Shown here: piece by piece, positions 1 to 13,600 of the stretch
Layout of the letters: each line of letters begins with the position of its first letter
Position numbering within the stretch: the stretch's first letter is position 1
Origin: Mytilus californianus
Taxonomy: Eukaryota; Mollusca; Bivalvia; Mytilida; Mytilidae
Reading direction: 5' to 3'
NCBI RefSeq assembly: GCF_021869535.1
Contig: NW_026262712.1
Coordinates: forward strand, 107,505,640-107,569,639
DNA length: 64,000 nt
Notes under the pieces: model-generated
Database searches by the model: none
What the model was told of the DNA's origin: nothing
What the model saw: the letters and a program-made list of their open reading frames with translations, nothing else
Position numbers and translations under genes: made by a program

Positions 1-646
1 TGCAGCATGGATCTACAAAGTGAAATATATGTACCAAAAATATTAGTTTATTCAAAACTAAGCCTTTTTCAGCACTGCAGTCAACAGAACAGTGATAGTG
101 ACAAGAATTGAGACTATTTAATACCTCAAACAATGGAAAAATACTTCCTGAGATCAGTTGTAAGTGGTTTTATATCATGCATGAAACAATAAACTAAAGT
201 ATTTTTGAGAACTGTTGGATAATTCATACACTGTACCAGAAAACTCACACAATAAAATTTATTAAATATGAACACAATCCTTTTTTTCTATTTTGTTTGC
301 ATTCAAAGCAGTTTGACGGCAAAAGACACAAATATTGCTTTAATAAATTTGGTCTTACAAAGCCTATTAATGTTTTTTTTTTGTGCCGTAACCATATGCA
401 CTGCATGTATTTTTAATGGTAAATGACTACAGAACTCAATCAGACTAAAAAAATGGAAATATATTCTTTTTAATAAGTGGTTAAAGGTGGCAGGTACCAG
501 TTTTGGTGTACCAGAACATGTGTCCCACGCAGAAATTTGGTTATAGTTAAGCATTGAGGTATATAATTGCATCATGTGGACTGAAAAAATAAATGAATGT
601 AAATTCTAGGCTATTGTACTACACAAGTAAGTAGTTGCATACACAG

Positions 647-872
647 GTTGGGGATTTCCTTCACAAATGGGTCCAATCAGAAGTCAAAATTGTGGTCTCC
701 TCACTTGACGGCATCCAATCAAAGTGGGGAAAAACTTCAGTTTTATGTAAACAAAAATATCTTGAGATTTTGATGGTAAGGATAGGTTCGGACAAGGCTC
801 TAATTCACTGAATATCATTTATCTCTTGAATTTTGCCTAAAATTCTTGTCGGCTTTTAGCAGGATTCTGCAG
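647..872 (+). pseudogene. VWA-like exon A (unit 1), apparently frameshifted
   Basis: This segment follows a CAG at 644-646 and ends at a consensus donor (CAG|GTAAGG at 872/873). Frame 1 from 647 is open for 54 codons to TGA at 809-811 and includes SEVKIVVSSLDGIQSK and MVRIGSDKAL. A frame shifted by one base from 804 then stays open for 23 codons to the donor (FTEYHLSLEF, LSAFSRILQ). Joined with one base removed, the two pieces follow the order of the first half of a VWA domain: first strand and metal-site loop, helix, strand with G-S-D, helix. The usual D-x-S-x-S metal motif is degraded. The same segment recurs every 1,723 bp, 15 times, the last at 24769. A pseudo-exon is the simplest reading; the VWA assignment is by eye. 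Confidence 0.45.
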
Positions 873-1555
873 GTAAGGATTAGATTGGTATCAGAGCATC
901 ACATTTTTTGCCTTATTTGCAATGCATTTATAAATTTTAAAATATCCATGCTGGACAGACACCCAAATTTATAGGTTTTCTATATATTCACATAAGCACG
1001 CACACATCTTAGTTACTTGAATCCATACATTTTATTTGTATATAAGCTTGAATGAATTTTCAAGAAAATAAAATCATAAATCCATGAAATTCTAAAGATT
1101 TATTGTAAAATAACTGGTTTCTGCCACCTTAAGCCTAAACATGATTTTAACATATCACAAAATGTGCCTTTTTAAGGGTTCTACAGGTGTGTGGTGTTAC
1201 ATTTCTTTTATTCACAGTCAGTGTATAGGTCTGTTTGGAAGAAAATAGTTTTTACATGGATTTTAAGAATTATCAAATATCAAGACAGATAACTCTGTAT
1301 ACCAATACAAACAATGACACTCAATTGATTAGTTTTAAAATGATTATATTCACCAAACAATGATTTTATATCATAAAATATATAGAAATAGCAATTACAA
1401 AGAGAGAAAAAAGTAAAATAAGCCTGAGCATAGCACTAGAAAAAGCTGATTATACTGTATATTACCTGTTATAATGATTTATTTCACATGATATGGACAT
1501 TTTCTTATTTATTTACTTTTTAACTATGAATATATGAATTCTTCTTTTTTTATAG

Positions 1556-1690
1556 GTCTACTACATAGTTGTTACTGTAGGACAGGCTACAGAAATAAGA
1601 AAACTGGTCTCTCTCATCAGCAATAGTGTGGCAATTCTAAAATTTCAACATGCGGCCTACACAGCTAGCTCATGTGGAGAAGAGATATGA
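1556..1690 (+). CDS. VWA-like terminal exon B (unit 1)
   Basis: A pyrimidine-rich acceptor (TTCTTCTTTTTTTATAG, ending at 1555) precedes 44 open codons ending in TGA at 1688-1690. The peptide begins VYYIVVTVGQATEIRKLVSL and ends SSCGEEI. The pattern of strand, V-G, helix with E-I-R-K-L, then a short strand (VAILKF) matches the C-terminal third of a VWA domain. An AATAAA lies at 1702-1707, 12 bp past the stop, as expected of a last exon. Identical exons start at 3279, 5002, 6725, 8448, 10171, 11894, 13617, 15340, 17063, 18786, 20509, 22232 and 23955; unit 4 has one Leu-to-Ile change. The exon that should encode the middle of the domain was not found, so this may be a partial gene or a set of alternative last exons. 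Confidence 0.5.
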   Translation, partial: VYYIVVTVGQATEIRKLVSLISNSVAILKFQHAAYTASSCGEEI

Positions 1691-4600
1691 GACTGATTGC
1701 GAATAAATGTACACTTAGTTTAATGCAGCATGGATCTACAAAGTGAAATATATGTACCAAAAATATTAGTTTATTCAAAACTAAGCCTTTTTCAGCACTG
1801 CAGTCAACAGAACAGTGATAGTGACAAGAATTGAGACTATTTAATACCTCAAACAATGGAAAAATACTTCCTGAGATCAGTTGTAAGTGGTTTTATATCA
1901 TGCATGAAACAATAAACTAAAGTATTTTTGAGAACTGTTGGATAATTCATACACTGTACCAGAAAACTCACACAATAAAATTTATTAAATATGAACACAA
2001 TCCTTTTTTTCTATTTTGTTTGCATTCAAAGCAGTTTGACGGCAAAAGACACAAATATTGCTTTAATAAATTTGGTCTTACAAAGCCTATTAATGTTTTT
2101 TTTTTGTGCCGTAACCATATGCACTGCATGTATTTTTAATGGTAAATGACTACAGAACTCAATCAGACTAAAAAAATGGAAATATATTCTTTTTAATAAG
2201 TGGTTAAAGGTGGCAGGTACCAGTTTTGGTGTACCAGAACATGTGTCCCACGCAGAAATTTGGTTATAGTTAAGCATTGAGGTATATAATTGCATCATGT
2301 GGACTGAAAAAATAAATGAATGTAAATTCTAGGCTATTGTACTACACAAGTAAGTAGTTGCATACACAGGTTGGGGATTTCCTTCACAAATGGGTCCAAT
2401 CAGAAGTCAAAATTGTGGTCTCCTCACTTGACGGCATCCAATCAAAGTGGGGAAAAACTTCAGTTTTATGTAAACAAAAATATCTTGAGATTTTGATGGT
2501 AAGGATAGGTTCGGACAAGGCTCTAATTCACTGAATATCATTTATCTCTTGAATTTTGCCTAAAATTCTTGTCGGCTTTTAGCAGGATTCTGCAGGTAAG
2601 GATTAGATTGGTATCAGAGCATCACATTTTTTGCCTTATTTGCAATGCATTTATAAATTTTAAAATATCCATGCTGGACAGACACCCAAATTTATAGGTT
2701 TTCTATATATTCACATAAGCACGCACACATCTTAGTTACTTGAATCCATACATTTTATTTGTATATAAGCTTGAATGAATTTTCAAGAAAATAAAATCAT
2801 AAATCCATGAAATTCTAAAGATTTATTGTAAAATAACTGGTTTCTGCCACCTTAAGCCTAAACATGATTTTAACATATCACAAAATGTGCCTTTTTAAGG
2901 GTTCTACAGGTGTGTGGTGTTACATTTCTTTTATTCACAGTCAGTGTATAGGTCTGTTTGGAAGAAAATAGTTTTTACATGGATTTTAAGAATTATCAAA
3001 TATCAAGACAGATAACTCTGTATACCAATACAAACAATGACACTCGATTGATTAGTTTTAAAATGATTATATTCACCAAACAATGATTTTATATCATAAA
3101 ATATATAGAAATAGCAATTACAAAGAGAGAAAAAAGTAAAATAAGCCTGAGCATAGCACTAGAAAAAGCTGATTATACTGTATATTACCTGTTATAATGA
3201 TTTATTTCACATGATATGGACATTTTCTTATTTATTTACTTTTTAACTATGAATATATGAATTCTTCTTTTTTTATAGGTCTACTACATAGTTGTTACTG
3301 TAGGACAGGCTACAGAAATAAGAAAACTGGTCTCTCTCATCAGCAATAGTGTGGCAATTCTAAAATTTCAACATGCGGCCTACACAGCTAGCTCATGTGG
3401 AGAAGAGATATGAGACTGATTGCGAATAAATGTACACTTAGTTTAATGCAGCATGGATCTACAAAGTGAAATATATGTACCAAAAATATTAGTTTATTCA
3501 AAACTAAGCCTTTTTCAGCACTGCAGTCAACAGAACAGTGATAGTGACAAGAATTGAGACTATTTAATACCTCAAACAATGGAAAAATACTTCCTGAGAT
3601 CAGTTGTAAGTGGTTTTATATCATGCATGAAACAATAAACTAAAGTATTTTTGAGAACTGTTGGATAATTCATACACTGTACCAGAAAACTCACACAATA
3701 AAATTTATTAAATATGAACACAATCCTTTTTTTCTATTTTGTTTGCATTCAAAGCAGTTTGACGGCAAAAGACACAAATATTGCTTTAATAAATTTGGTC
3801 TTACAAAGCCTATTAATGTTTTTTTTTTGTGCCGTAACCATATGCACTGCATGTATTTTTAATGGTAAATGACTACAGAACTCAATCAGACTAAAAAAAT
3901 GGAAATATATTCTTTTTAATAAGTGGTTAAAGGTGGCAGGTACCAGTTTTGGTGTACCAGAACATGTGTCCCACGCAGAAATTTGGTTATAGTTAAGCAT
4001 TGAGGTATATAATTGCATCATGTGGACTGAAAAAATAAATGAATGTAAATTCTAGGCTATTGTACTACACAAGTAAGTAGTTGCATACACAGGTTGGGGA
4101 TTTCCTTCACAAATGGGTCCAATCAGAAGTCAAAATTGTGGTCTCCTCACTTGACGGCATCCAATCAAAGTGGGGAAAAACTTCAGTTTTATGTAAACAA
4201 AAATATCTTGAGATTTTGATGGTAAGGATAGGTTCGGACAAGGCTCTAATTCACTGAATATCATTTATCTCTTGAATTTTGCCTAAAATTCTTGTCGGCT
4301 TTTAGCAGGATTCTGCAGGTAAGGATTAGATTGGTATCAGAGCATCACATTTTTTGCCTTATTTGCAATGCATTTATAAATTTTAAAATATCCATGCTGG
4401 ACAGACACCCAAATTTATAGGTTTTCTATATATTCACATAAGCACGCACACATCTTAGTTACTTGAATCCATACATTTTATTTGTATATAAGCTTGAATG
4501 AATTTTCAAGAAAATAAAATCATAAATCCATGAAATTCTAAAGATTTATTGTAAAATAACTGGTTTCTGCCACCTTAAGCCTAAACATGATTTTAACATA

Positions 4601-7600
4601 TCACAAAATGTGCCTTTTTAAGGGTTCTACAGGTGTGTGGTGTTACATTTCTTTTATTCACAGTCAGTGTATAGGTCTGTTTGGAAGAAAATAGTTTTTA
4701 CATGGATTTTAAGAATTATCAAATATCAAGACAGATAACTCTGTATACCAATACAAACAATGACACTCGATTGATTAGTTTTAAAATGATTATATTCACC
4801 AAACAATGATTTTATATCATAAAATATATAGAAATAGCAATTACAAAGAGAGAAAAAAGTAAAATAAGCCTGAGCATAGCACTAGAAAAAGCTGATTATA
4901 CTGTATATTACCTGTTATAATGATTTATTTCACATGATATGGACATTTTCTTATTTATTTACTTTTTAACTATGAATATATGAATTCTTCTTTTTTTATA
5001 GGTCTACTACATAGTTGTTACTGTAGGACAGGCTACAGAAATAAGAAAACTGGTCTCTCTCATCAGCAATAGTGTGGCAATTCTAAAATTTCAACATGCG
5101 GCCTACACAGCTAGCTCATGTGGAGAAGAGATATGAGACTGATTGCGAATAAATGTACACTTAGTTTAATGCAGCATGGATCTACAAAGTGAAATATATG
5201 TACCAAAAATATTAGTTTATTCAAAACTAAGCCTTTTTCAGCACTGCAGTCAACAGAACAGTGATAGTGACAAGAATTGAGACTATTTAATACCTCAAAC
5301 AATGGAAAAATACTTCCTGAGATCAGTTGTAAGTGGTTTTATATCATGCATGAAACAATAAACTAAAGTATTTTTGAGAACTGTTGGATAATTCATACAC
5401 TGTACCAGAAAACTCACACAATAAAATTTATTAAATATGAACACAATCCTTTTTTTCTATTTTGTTTGCATTCAAAGCAGTTTGACGGCAAAAGACACAA
5501 ATATTGCTTTAATAAATTTGGTCTTACAAAGCCTATTAATGTTTTTTTTTTGTGCCGTAACCATATGCACTGCATGTATTTTTAATGGTAAATGACTACA
5601 GAACTCAATCAGACTAAAAAAATGGAAATATATTCTTTTTAATAAGTGGTTAAAGGTGGCAGGTACCAGTTTTGGTGTACCAGAACATGTGTCCCACGCA
5701 GAAATTTGGTTATAGTTAAGCATTGAGGTATATAATTGCATCATGTGGACTGAAAAAATAAATGAATGTAAATTCTAGGCTATTGTACTACACAAGTAAG
5801 TAGTTGCATACACAGGTTGGGGATTTCCTTCACAAATGGGTCCAATCAGAAGTCAAAATTGTGGTCTCCTCACTTGACGGCATCCAATCAAAGTGGGGAA
5901 AAACTTCAGTTTTATGTAAACAAAAATATCTTGAGATTTTGATGGTAAGGATAGGTTCGGACAAGGCTCTAATTCACTGAATATCATTTATCTCTTGAAT
6001 TTTGCCTAAAATTCTTGTCGGCTTTTAGCAGGATTCTGCAGGTAAGGATTAGATTGGTATCAGAGCATCACATTTTTTGCCTTATTTGCAATGCATTTAT
6101 AAATTTTAAAATATCCATGCTGGACAGACACCCAAATTTATAGGTTTTCTATATATTCACATAAGCACGCACACATCTTAGTTACTTGAATCCATACATT
6201 TTATTTGTATATAAGCTTGAATGAATTTTCAAGAAAATAAAATCATAAATCCATGAAATTCTAAAGATTTATTGTAAAATAACTGGTTTCTGCCACCTTA
6301 AGCCTAAACATGATTTTAACATATCACAAAATGTGCCTTTTTAAGGGTTCTACAGGTGTGTGGTGTTACATTTCTTTTATTCACAGTCAGTGTATAGGTC
6401 TGTTTGGAAGAAAATAGTTTTTACATGGATTTTAAGAATTATCAAATATCAAGACAGATAACTCTGTATACCAATACAAACAATGACACTCAATTGATTA
6501 GTTTTAAAATGATTATATTCACCAAACAATGATTTTATATCATAAAATATATAGAAATAGCAATTACAAAGAGAGAAAAAAGTAAAATAAGCCTGAGCAT
6601 AGCACTAGAAAAAGCTGATTATACTGTATATTACCTGTTATAATGATTTATTTCACATGATATGGACATTTTCTTATTTATTTACTTTTTAACTATGAAT
6701 ATATGAATTCTTCTTTTTTTATAGGTCTACTACATAGTTGTTACTGTAGGACAGGCTACAGAAATAAGAAAACTGGTCTCTCTCATCAGCAATAGTGTGG
6801 CAATTATAAAATTTCAACATGCGGCCTACACAGCTAGCTCATGTGGAGAAGAGATATGAGACTGATTGCGAATAAATGTACACTTAGTTTAATGCAGCAT
6901 GGATCTACAAAGTGAAATATATGTACCAAAAATATTAGTTTATTCAAAACTAAGCCTTTTTCAGCACTGCAGTCAACAGAACAGTGATAGTGACAAGAAT
7001 TGAGACTATTTAATACCTCAAACAATGGAAAAATACTTCCTGAGATCAGTTGTAAGTGGTTTTATATCATGCATGAAACAATAAACTAAAGTATTTTTGA
7101 GAACTGTTGGATAATTCATACACTGTACCAGAAAACTCACACAATAAAATTTATTAAATATGAACACAATCCTTTTTTTCTATTTTGTTTGCATTCAAAG
7201 CAGTTTGACGGCAAAAGACACAAATATTGCTTTAATAAATTTGGTCTTACAAAGCCTATTAATGTTTTTTTTTTGTGCCGTAACCATATGCACTGCATGT
7301 ATTTTTAATGGTAAATGACTACAGAACTCAATCAGACTAAAAAAATGGAAATATATTCTTTTTAATAAGTGGTTAAAGGTGGCAGGTACCAGTTTTGGTG
7401 TACCAGAACATGTGTCCCACGCAGAAATTTGGTTATAGTTAAGCATTGAGGTATATAATTGCATCATGTGGACTGAAAAAATAAATGAATGTAAATTCTA
7501 GGCTATTGTACTACACAAGTAAGTAGTTGCATACACAGGTTGGGGATTTCCTTCACAAATGGGTCCAATCAGAAGTCAAAATTGTGGTCTCCTCACTTGA

Positions 7601-10600
7601 CGGCATCCAATCAAAGTGGGGAAAAACTTCAGTTTTATGTAAACAAAAATATCTTGAGATTTTGATGGTAAGGATAGGTTCGGACAAGGCTCTAATTCAC
7701 TGAATATCATTTATCTCTTGAATTTTGCCTAAAATTCTTGTCGGCTTTTAGCAGGATTCTGCAGGTAAGGATTAGATTGGTATCAGAGCATCACATTTTT
7801 TGCCTTATTTGCAATGCATTTATAAATTTTAAAATATCCATGCTGGACAGACACCCAAATTTATAGGTTTTCTATATATTCACATAAGCACGCACACATC
7901 TTAGTTACTTGAATCCATACATTTTATTTGTATATAAGCTTGAATGAATTTTCAAGAAAATAAAATCATAAATCCATGAAATTCTAAAGATTTATTGTAA
8001 AATAACTGGTTTCTGCCACCTTAAGCCTAAACATGATTTTAACATATCACAAAATGTGCCTTTTTAAGGGTTCTACAGGTGTGTGGTGTTACATTTCTTT
8101 TATTCACAGTCAGTGTATAGGTCTGTTTGGAAGAAAATAGTTTTTACATGGATTTTAAGAATTATCAAATATCAAGACAGATAACTCTGTATACCAATAC
8201 AAACAATGACACTCAATTGATTAGTTTTAAAATGATTATATTCACCAAACAATGATTTTATATCATAAAATATATAGAAATAGCAATTACAAAGAGAGAA
8301 AAAAGTAAAATAAGCCTGAGCATAGCACTAGAAAAAGCTGATTATACTGTATATTACCTGTTATAATGATTTATTTCACATGATATGGACATTTTCTTAT
8401 TTATTTACTTTTTAACTATGAATATATGAATTCTTCTTTTTTTATAGGTCTACTACATAGTTGTTACTGTAGGACAGGCTACAGAAATAAGAAAACTGGT
8501 CTCTCTCATCAGCAATAGTGTGGCAATTCTAAAATTTCAACATGCGGCCTACACAGCTAGCTCATGTGGAGAAGAGATATGAGACTGATTGCGAATAAAT
8601 GTACACTTAGTTTAATGCAGCATGGATCTACAAAGTGAAATATATGTACCAAAAATATTAGTTTATTCAAAACTAAGCCTTTTTCAGCACTGCAGTCAAC
8701 AGAACAGTGATAGTGACAAGAATTGAGACTATTTAATACCTCAAACAATGGAAAAATACTTCCTGAGATCAGTTGTAAGTGGTTTTATATCATGCATGAA
8801 ACAATAAACTAAAGTATTTTTGAGAACTGTTGGATAATTCATACACTGTACCAGAAAACTCACACAATAAAATTTATTAAATATGAACACAATCCTTTTT
8901 TTCTATTTTGTTTGCATTCAAAGCAGTTTGACGGCAAAAGACACAAATATTGCTTTAATAAATTTGGTCTTACAAAGCCTATTAATGTTTTTTTTTTGTG
9001 CCGTAACCATATGCACTGCATGTATTTTTAATGGTAAATGACTACAGAACTCAATCAGACTAAAAAAATGGAAATATATTCTTTTTAATAAGTGGTTAAA
9101 GGTGGCAGGTACCAGTTTTGGTGTACCAGAACATGTGTCCCACGCAGAAATTTGGTTATAGTTAAGCATTGAGGTATATAATTGCATCATGTGGACTGAA
9201 AAAATAAATGAATGTAAATTCTAGGCTATTGTACTACACAAGTAAGTAGTTGCATACACAGGTTGGGGATTTCCTTCACAAATGGGTCCAATCAGAAGTC
9301 AAAATTGTGGTCTCCTCACTTGACGGCATCCAATCAAAGTGGGGAAAAACTTCAGTTTTATGTAAACAAAAATATCTTGAGATTTTGATGGTAAGGATAG
9401 GTTCGGACAAGGCTCTAATTCACTGAATATCATTTATCTCTTGAATTTTGCCTAAAATTCTTGTCGGCTTTTAGCAGGATTCTGCAGGTAAGGATTAGAT
9501 TGGTATCAGAGCATCACATTTTTTGCCTTATTTGCAATGCATTTATAAATTTTAAAATATCCATGCTGGACAGACACCCAAATTTATAGGTTTTCTATAT
9601 ATTCACATAAGCACGCACACATCTTAGTTACTTGAATCCATACATTTTATTTGTATATAAGCTTGAATGAATTTTCAAGAAAATAAAATCATAAATCCAT
9701 GAAATTCTAAAGATTTATTGTAAAATAACTGGTTTCTGCCACCTTAAGCCTAAACATGATTTTAACATATCACAAAATGTGCCTTTTTAAGGGTTCTACA
9801 GGTGTGTGGTGTTACATTTCTTTTATTCACAGTCAGTGTATAGGTCTGTTTGGAAGAAAATAGTTTTTACATGGATTTTAAGAATTATCAAATATCAAGA
9901 CAGATAACTCTGTATACCAATACAAACAATGACACTCAATTGATTAGTTTTAAAATGATTATATTCACCAAACAATGATTTTATATCATAAAATATATAG
10001 AAATAGCAATTACAAAGAGAGAAAAAAGTAAAATAAGCCTGAGCATAGCACTAGAAAAAGCTGATTATACTGTATATTACCTGTTATAATGATTTATTTC
10101 ACATGATATGGACATTTTCTTATTTATTTACTTTTTAACTATGAATATATGAATTCTTCTTTTTTTATAGGTCTACTACATAGTTGTTACTGTAGGACAG
10201 GCTACAGAAATAAGAAAACTGGTCTCTCTCATCAGCAATAGTGTGGCAATTCTAAAATTTCAACATGCGGCCTACACAGCTAGCTCATGTGGAGAAGAGA
10301 TATGAGACTGATTGCGAATAAATGTACACTTAGTTTAATGCAGCATGGATCTACAAAGTGAAATATATGTACCAAAAATATTAGTTTATTCAAAACTAAG
10401 CCTTTTTCAGCACTGCAGTCAACAGAACAGTGATAGTGACAAGAATTGAGACTATTTAATACCTCAAACAATGGAAAAATACTTCCTGAGATCAGTTGTA
10501 AGTGGTTTTATATCATGCATGAAACAATAAACTAAAGTATTTTTGAGAACTGTTGGATAATTCATACACTGTACCAGAAAACTCACACAATAAAATTTAT

Positions 10601-13600
10601 TAAATATGAACACAATCCTTTTTTTCTATTTTGTTTGCATTCAAAGCAGTTTGACGGCAAAAGACACAAATATTGCTTTAATAAATTTGGTCTTACAAAG
10701 CCTATTAATGTTTTTTTTTTGTGCCGTAACCATATGCACTGCATGTATTTTTAATGGTAAATGACTACAGAACTCAATCAGACTAAAAAAATGGAAATAT
10801 ATTCTTTTTAATAAGTGGTTAAAGGTGGCAGGTACCAGTTTTGGTGTACCAGAACATGTGTCCCACGCAGAAATTTGGTTATAGTTAAGCATTGAGGTAT
10901 ATAATTGCATCATGTGGACTGAAAAAATAAATGAATGTAAATTCTAGGCTATTGTACTACACAAGTAAGTAGTTGCATACACAGGTTGGGGATTTCCTTC
11001 ACAAATGGGTCCAATCAGAAGTCAAAATTGTGGTCTCCTCACTTGACGGCATCCAATCAAAGTGGGGAAAAACTTCAGTTTTATGTAAACAAAAATATCT
11101 TGAGATTTTGATGGTAAGGATAGGTTCGGACAAGGCTCTAATTCACTGAATATCATTTATCTCTTGAATTTTGCCTAAAATTCTTGTCGGCTTTTAGCAG
11201 GATTCTGCAGGTAAGGATTAGATTGGTATCAGAGCATCACATTTTTTGCCTTATTTGCAATGCATTTATAAATTTTAAAATATCCATGCTGGACAGACAC
11301 CCAAATTTATAGGTTTTCTATATATTCACATAAGCACGCACACATCTTAGTTACTTGAATCCATACATTTTATTTGTATATAAGCTTGAATGAATTTTCA
11401 AGAAAATAAAATCATAAATCCATGAAATTCTAAAGATTTATTGTAAAATAACTGGTTTCTGCCACCTTAAGCCTAAACATGATTTTAACATATCACAAAA
11501 TGTGCCTTTTTAAGGGTTCTACAGGTGTGTGGTGTTACATTTCTTTTATTCACAGTCAGTGTATAGGTCTGTTTGGAAGAAAATAGTTTTTACATGGATT
11601 TTAAGAATTATCAAATATCAAGACAGATAACTCTGTATACCAATACAAACAATGACACTCAATTGATTAGTTTTAAAATGATTATATTCACCAAACAATG
11701 ATTTTATATCATAAAATATATAGAAATAGCAATTACAAAGAGAGAAAAAAGTAAAATAAGCCTGAGCATAGCACTAGAAAAAGCTGATTATACTGTATAT
11801 TACCTGTTATAATGATTTATTTCACATGATATGGACATTTTCTTATTTATTTACTTTTTAACTATGAATATATGAATTCTTCTTTTTTTATAGGTCTACT
11901 ACATAGTTGTTACTGTAGGACAGGCTACAGAAATAAGAAAACTGGTCTCTCTCATCAGCAATAGTGTGGCAATTCTAAAATTTCAACATGCGGCCTACAC
12001 AGCTAGCTCATGTGGAGAAGAGATATGAGACTGATTGCGAATAAATGTACACTTAGTTTAATGCAGCATGGATCTACAAAGTGAAATATTTTTACCAAAA
12101 ATATTAGTTTATTCAAAACTAAGCCTTTTTCAGCACTGCAGTCAACAGAACAGTGATAGTGACAAGAATTGAGACTATTTAATACCTCAAACAATGGAAA
12201 AATACTTCCTGAGATCAGTTGTAAGTGGTTTTATATCATGCATGAAACAATAAACTAAAGTATTTTTGAGAACTGTTGGATAATTCATACACTGTACCAG
12301 AAAACTCACACAATAAAATTTATTAAATATGAACACAATCCTTTTTTTCTATTTTGTTTGCATTCAAAGCAGTTTGACGGCAAAAGACACAAATATTGCT
12401 TTAATAAATTTGGTCTTACAAAGCCTATTAATGTTTTTTTTTTGTGCCGTAACCATATGCACTGCATGTATTTTTAATGGTAAATGACTACAGAACTCAA
12501 TCAGACTAAAAAAATGGAAATATATTCTTTTTAATAAGTGGTTAAAGGTGGCAGGTACCAGTTTTGGTGTACCAGAACATGTGTCCCACGCAGAAATTTG
12601 GTTATAGTTAAGCATTGAGGTATATAATTGCATCATGTGGACTGAAAAAATAAATGAATGTAAATTCTAGGCTATTGTACTACACAAGTAAGTAGTTGCA
12701 TACACAGGTTGGGGATTTCCTTCACAAATGGGTCCAATCAGAAGTCAAAATTGTGGTCTCCTCACTTGACGGCATCCAATCAAAGTGGGGAAAAACTTCA
12801 GTTTTATGTAAACAAAAATATCTTGAGATTTTGATGGTAAGGATAGGTTCGGACAAGGCTCTAATTCACTGAATATCATTTATCTCTTGAATTTTGCCTA
12901 AAATTCTTGTCGGCTTTTAGCAGGATTCTGCAGGTAAGGATTAGATTGGTATCAGAGCATCACATTTTTTGCCTTATTTGCAATGCATTTATAAATTTTA
13001 AAATATCCATGCTGGACAGACACCCAAATTTATAGGTTTTCTATATATTCACATAAGCACGCACACATCTTAGTTACTTGAATCCATACATTTTATTTGT
13101 ATATAAGCTTGAATGAATTTTCAAGAAAATAAAATCATAAATCCATGAAATTCTAAAGATTTATTGTAAAATAACTGGTTTCTGCCACCTTAAGCCTAAA
13201 CATGATTTTAACATATCACAAAATGTGCCTTTTTAAGGGTTCTACAGGTGTGTGGTGTTACATTTCTTTTATTCACAGTCAGTGTATAGGTCTGTTTGGA
13301 AGAAAATAGTTTTTACATGGATTTTAAGAATTATCAAATATCAAGACAGATAACTCTGTATACCAATACAAACAATGACACTCAATTGATTAGTTTTAAA
13401 ATGATTATATTCACCAAACAATGATTTTATATCATAAAATATATAGAAATAGCAATTACAAAGAGAGAAAAAAGTAAAATAAGCCTGAGCATAGCACTAG
13501 AAAAAGCTGATTATACTGTATATTACCTGTTATAATGATTTATTTCACATGATATGGACATTTTCTTATTTATTTACTTTTTAACTATGAATATATGAAT

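Noticed and set aside
303-575. 90-codon minus-strand open frame present in every array unit (and the 63-codon frame at 1665-1856)
   Set aside because: Low-complexity AT-derived peptide, no domain and no splice or promoter context; conserved only because the whole unit is identical.
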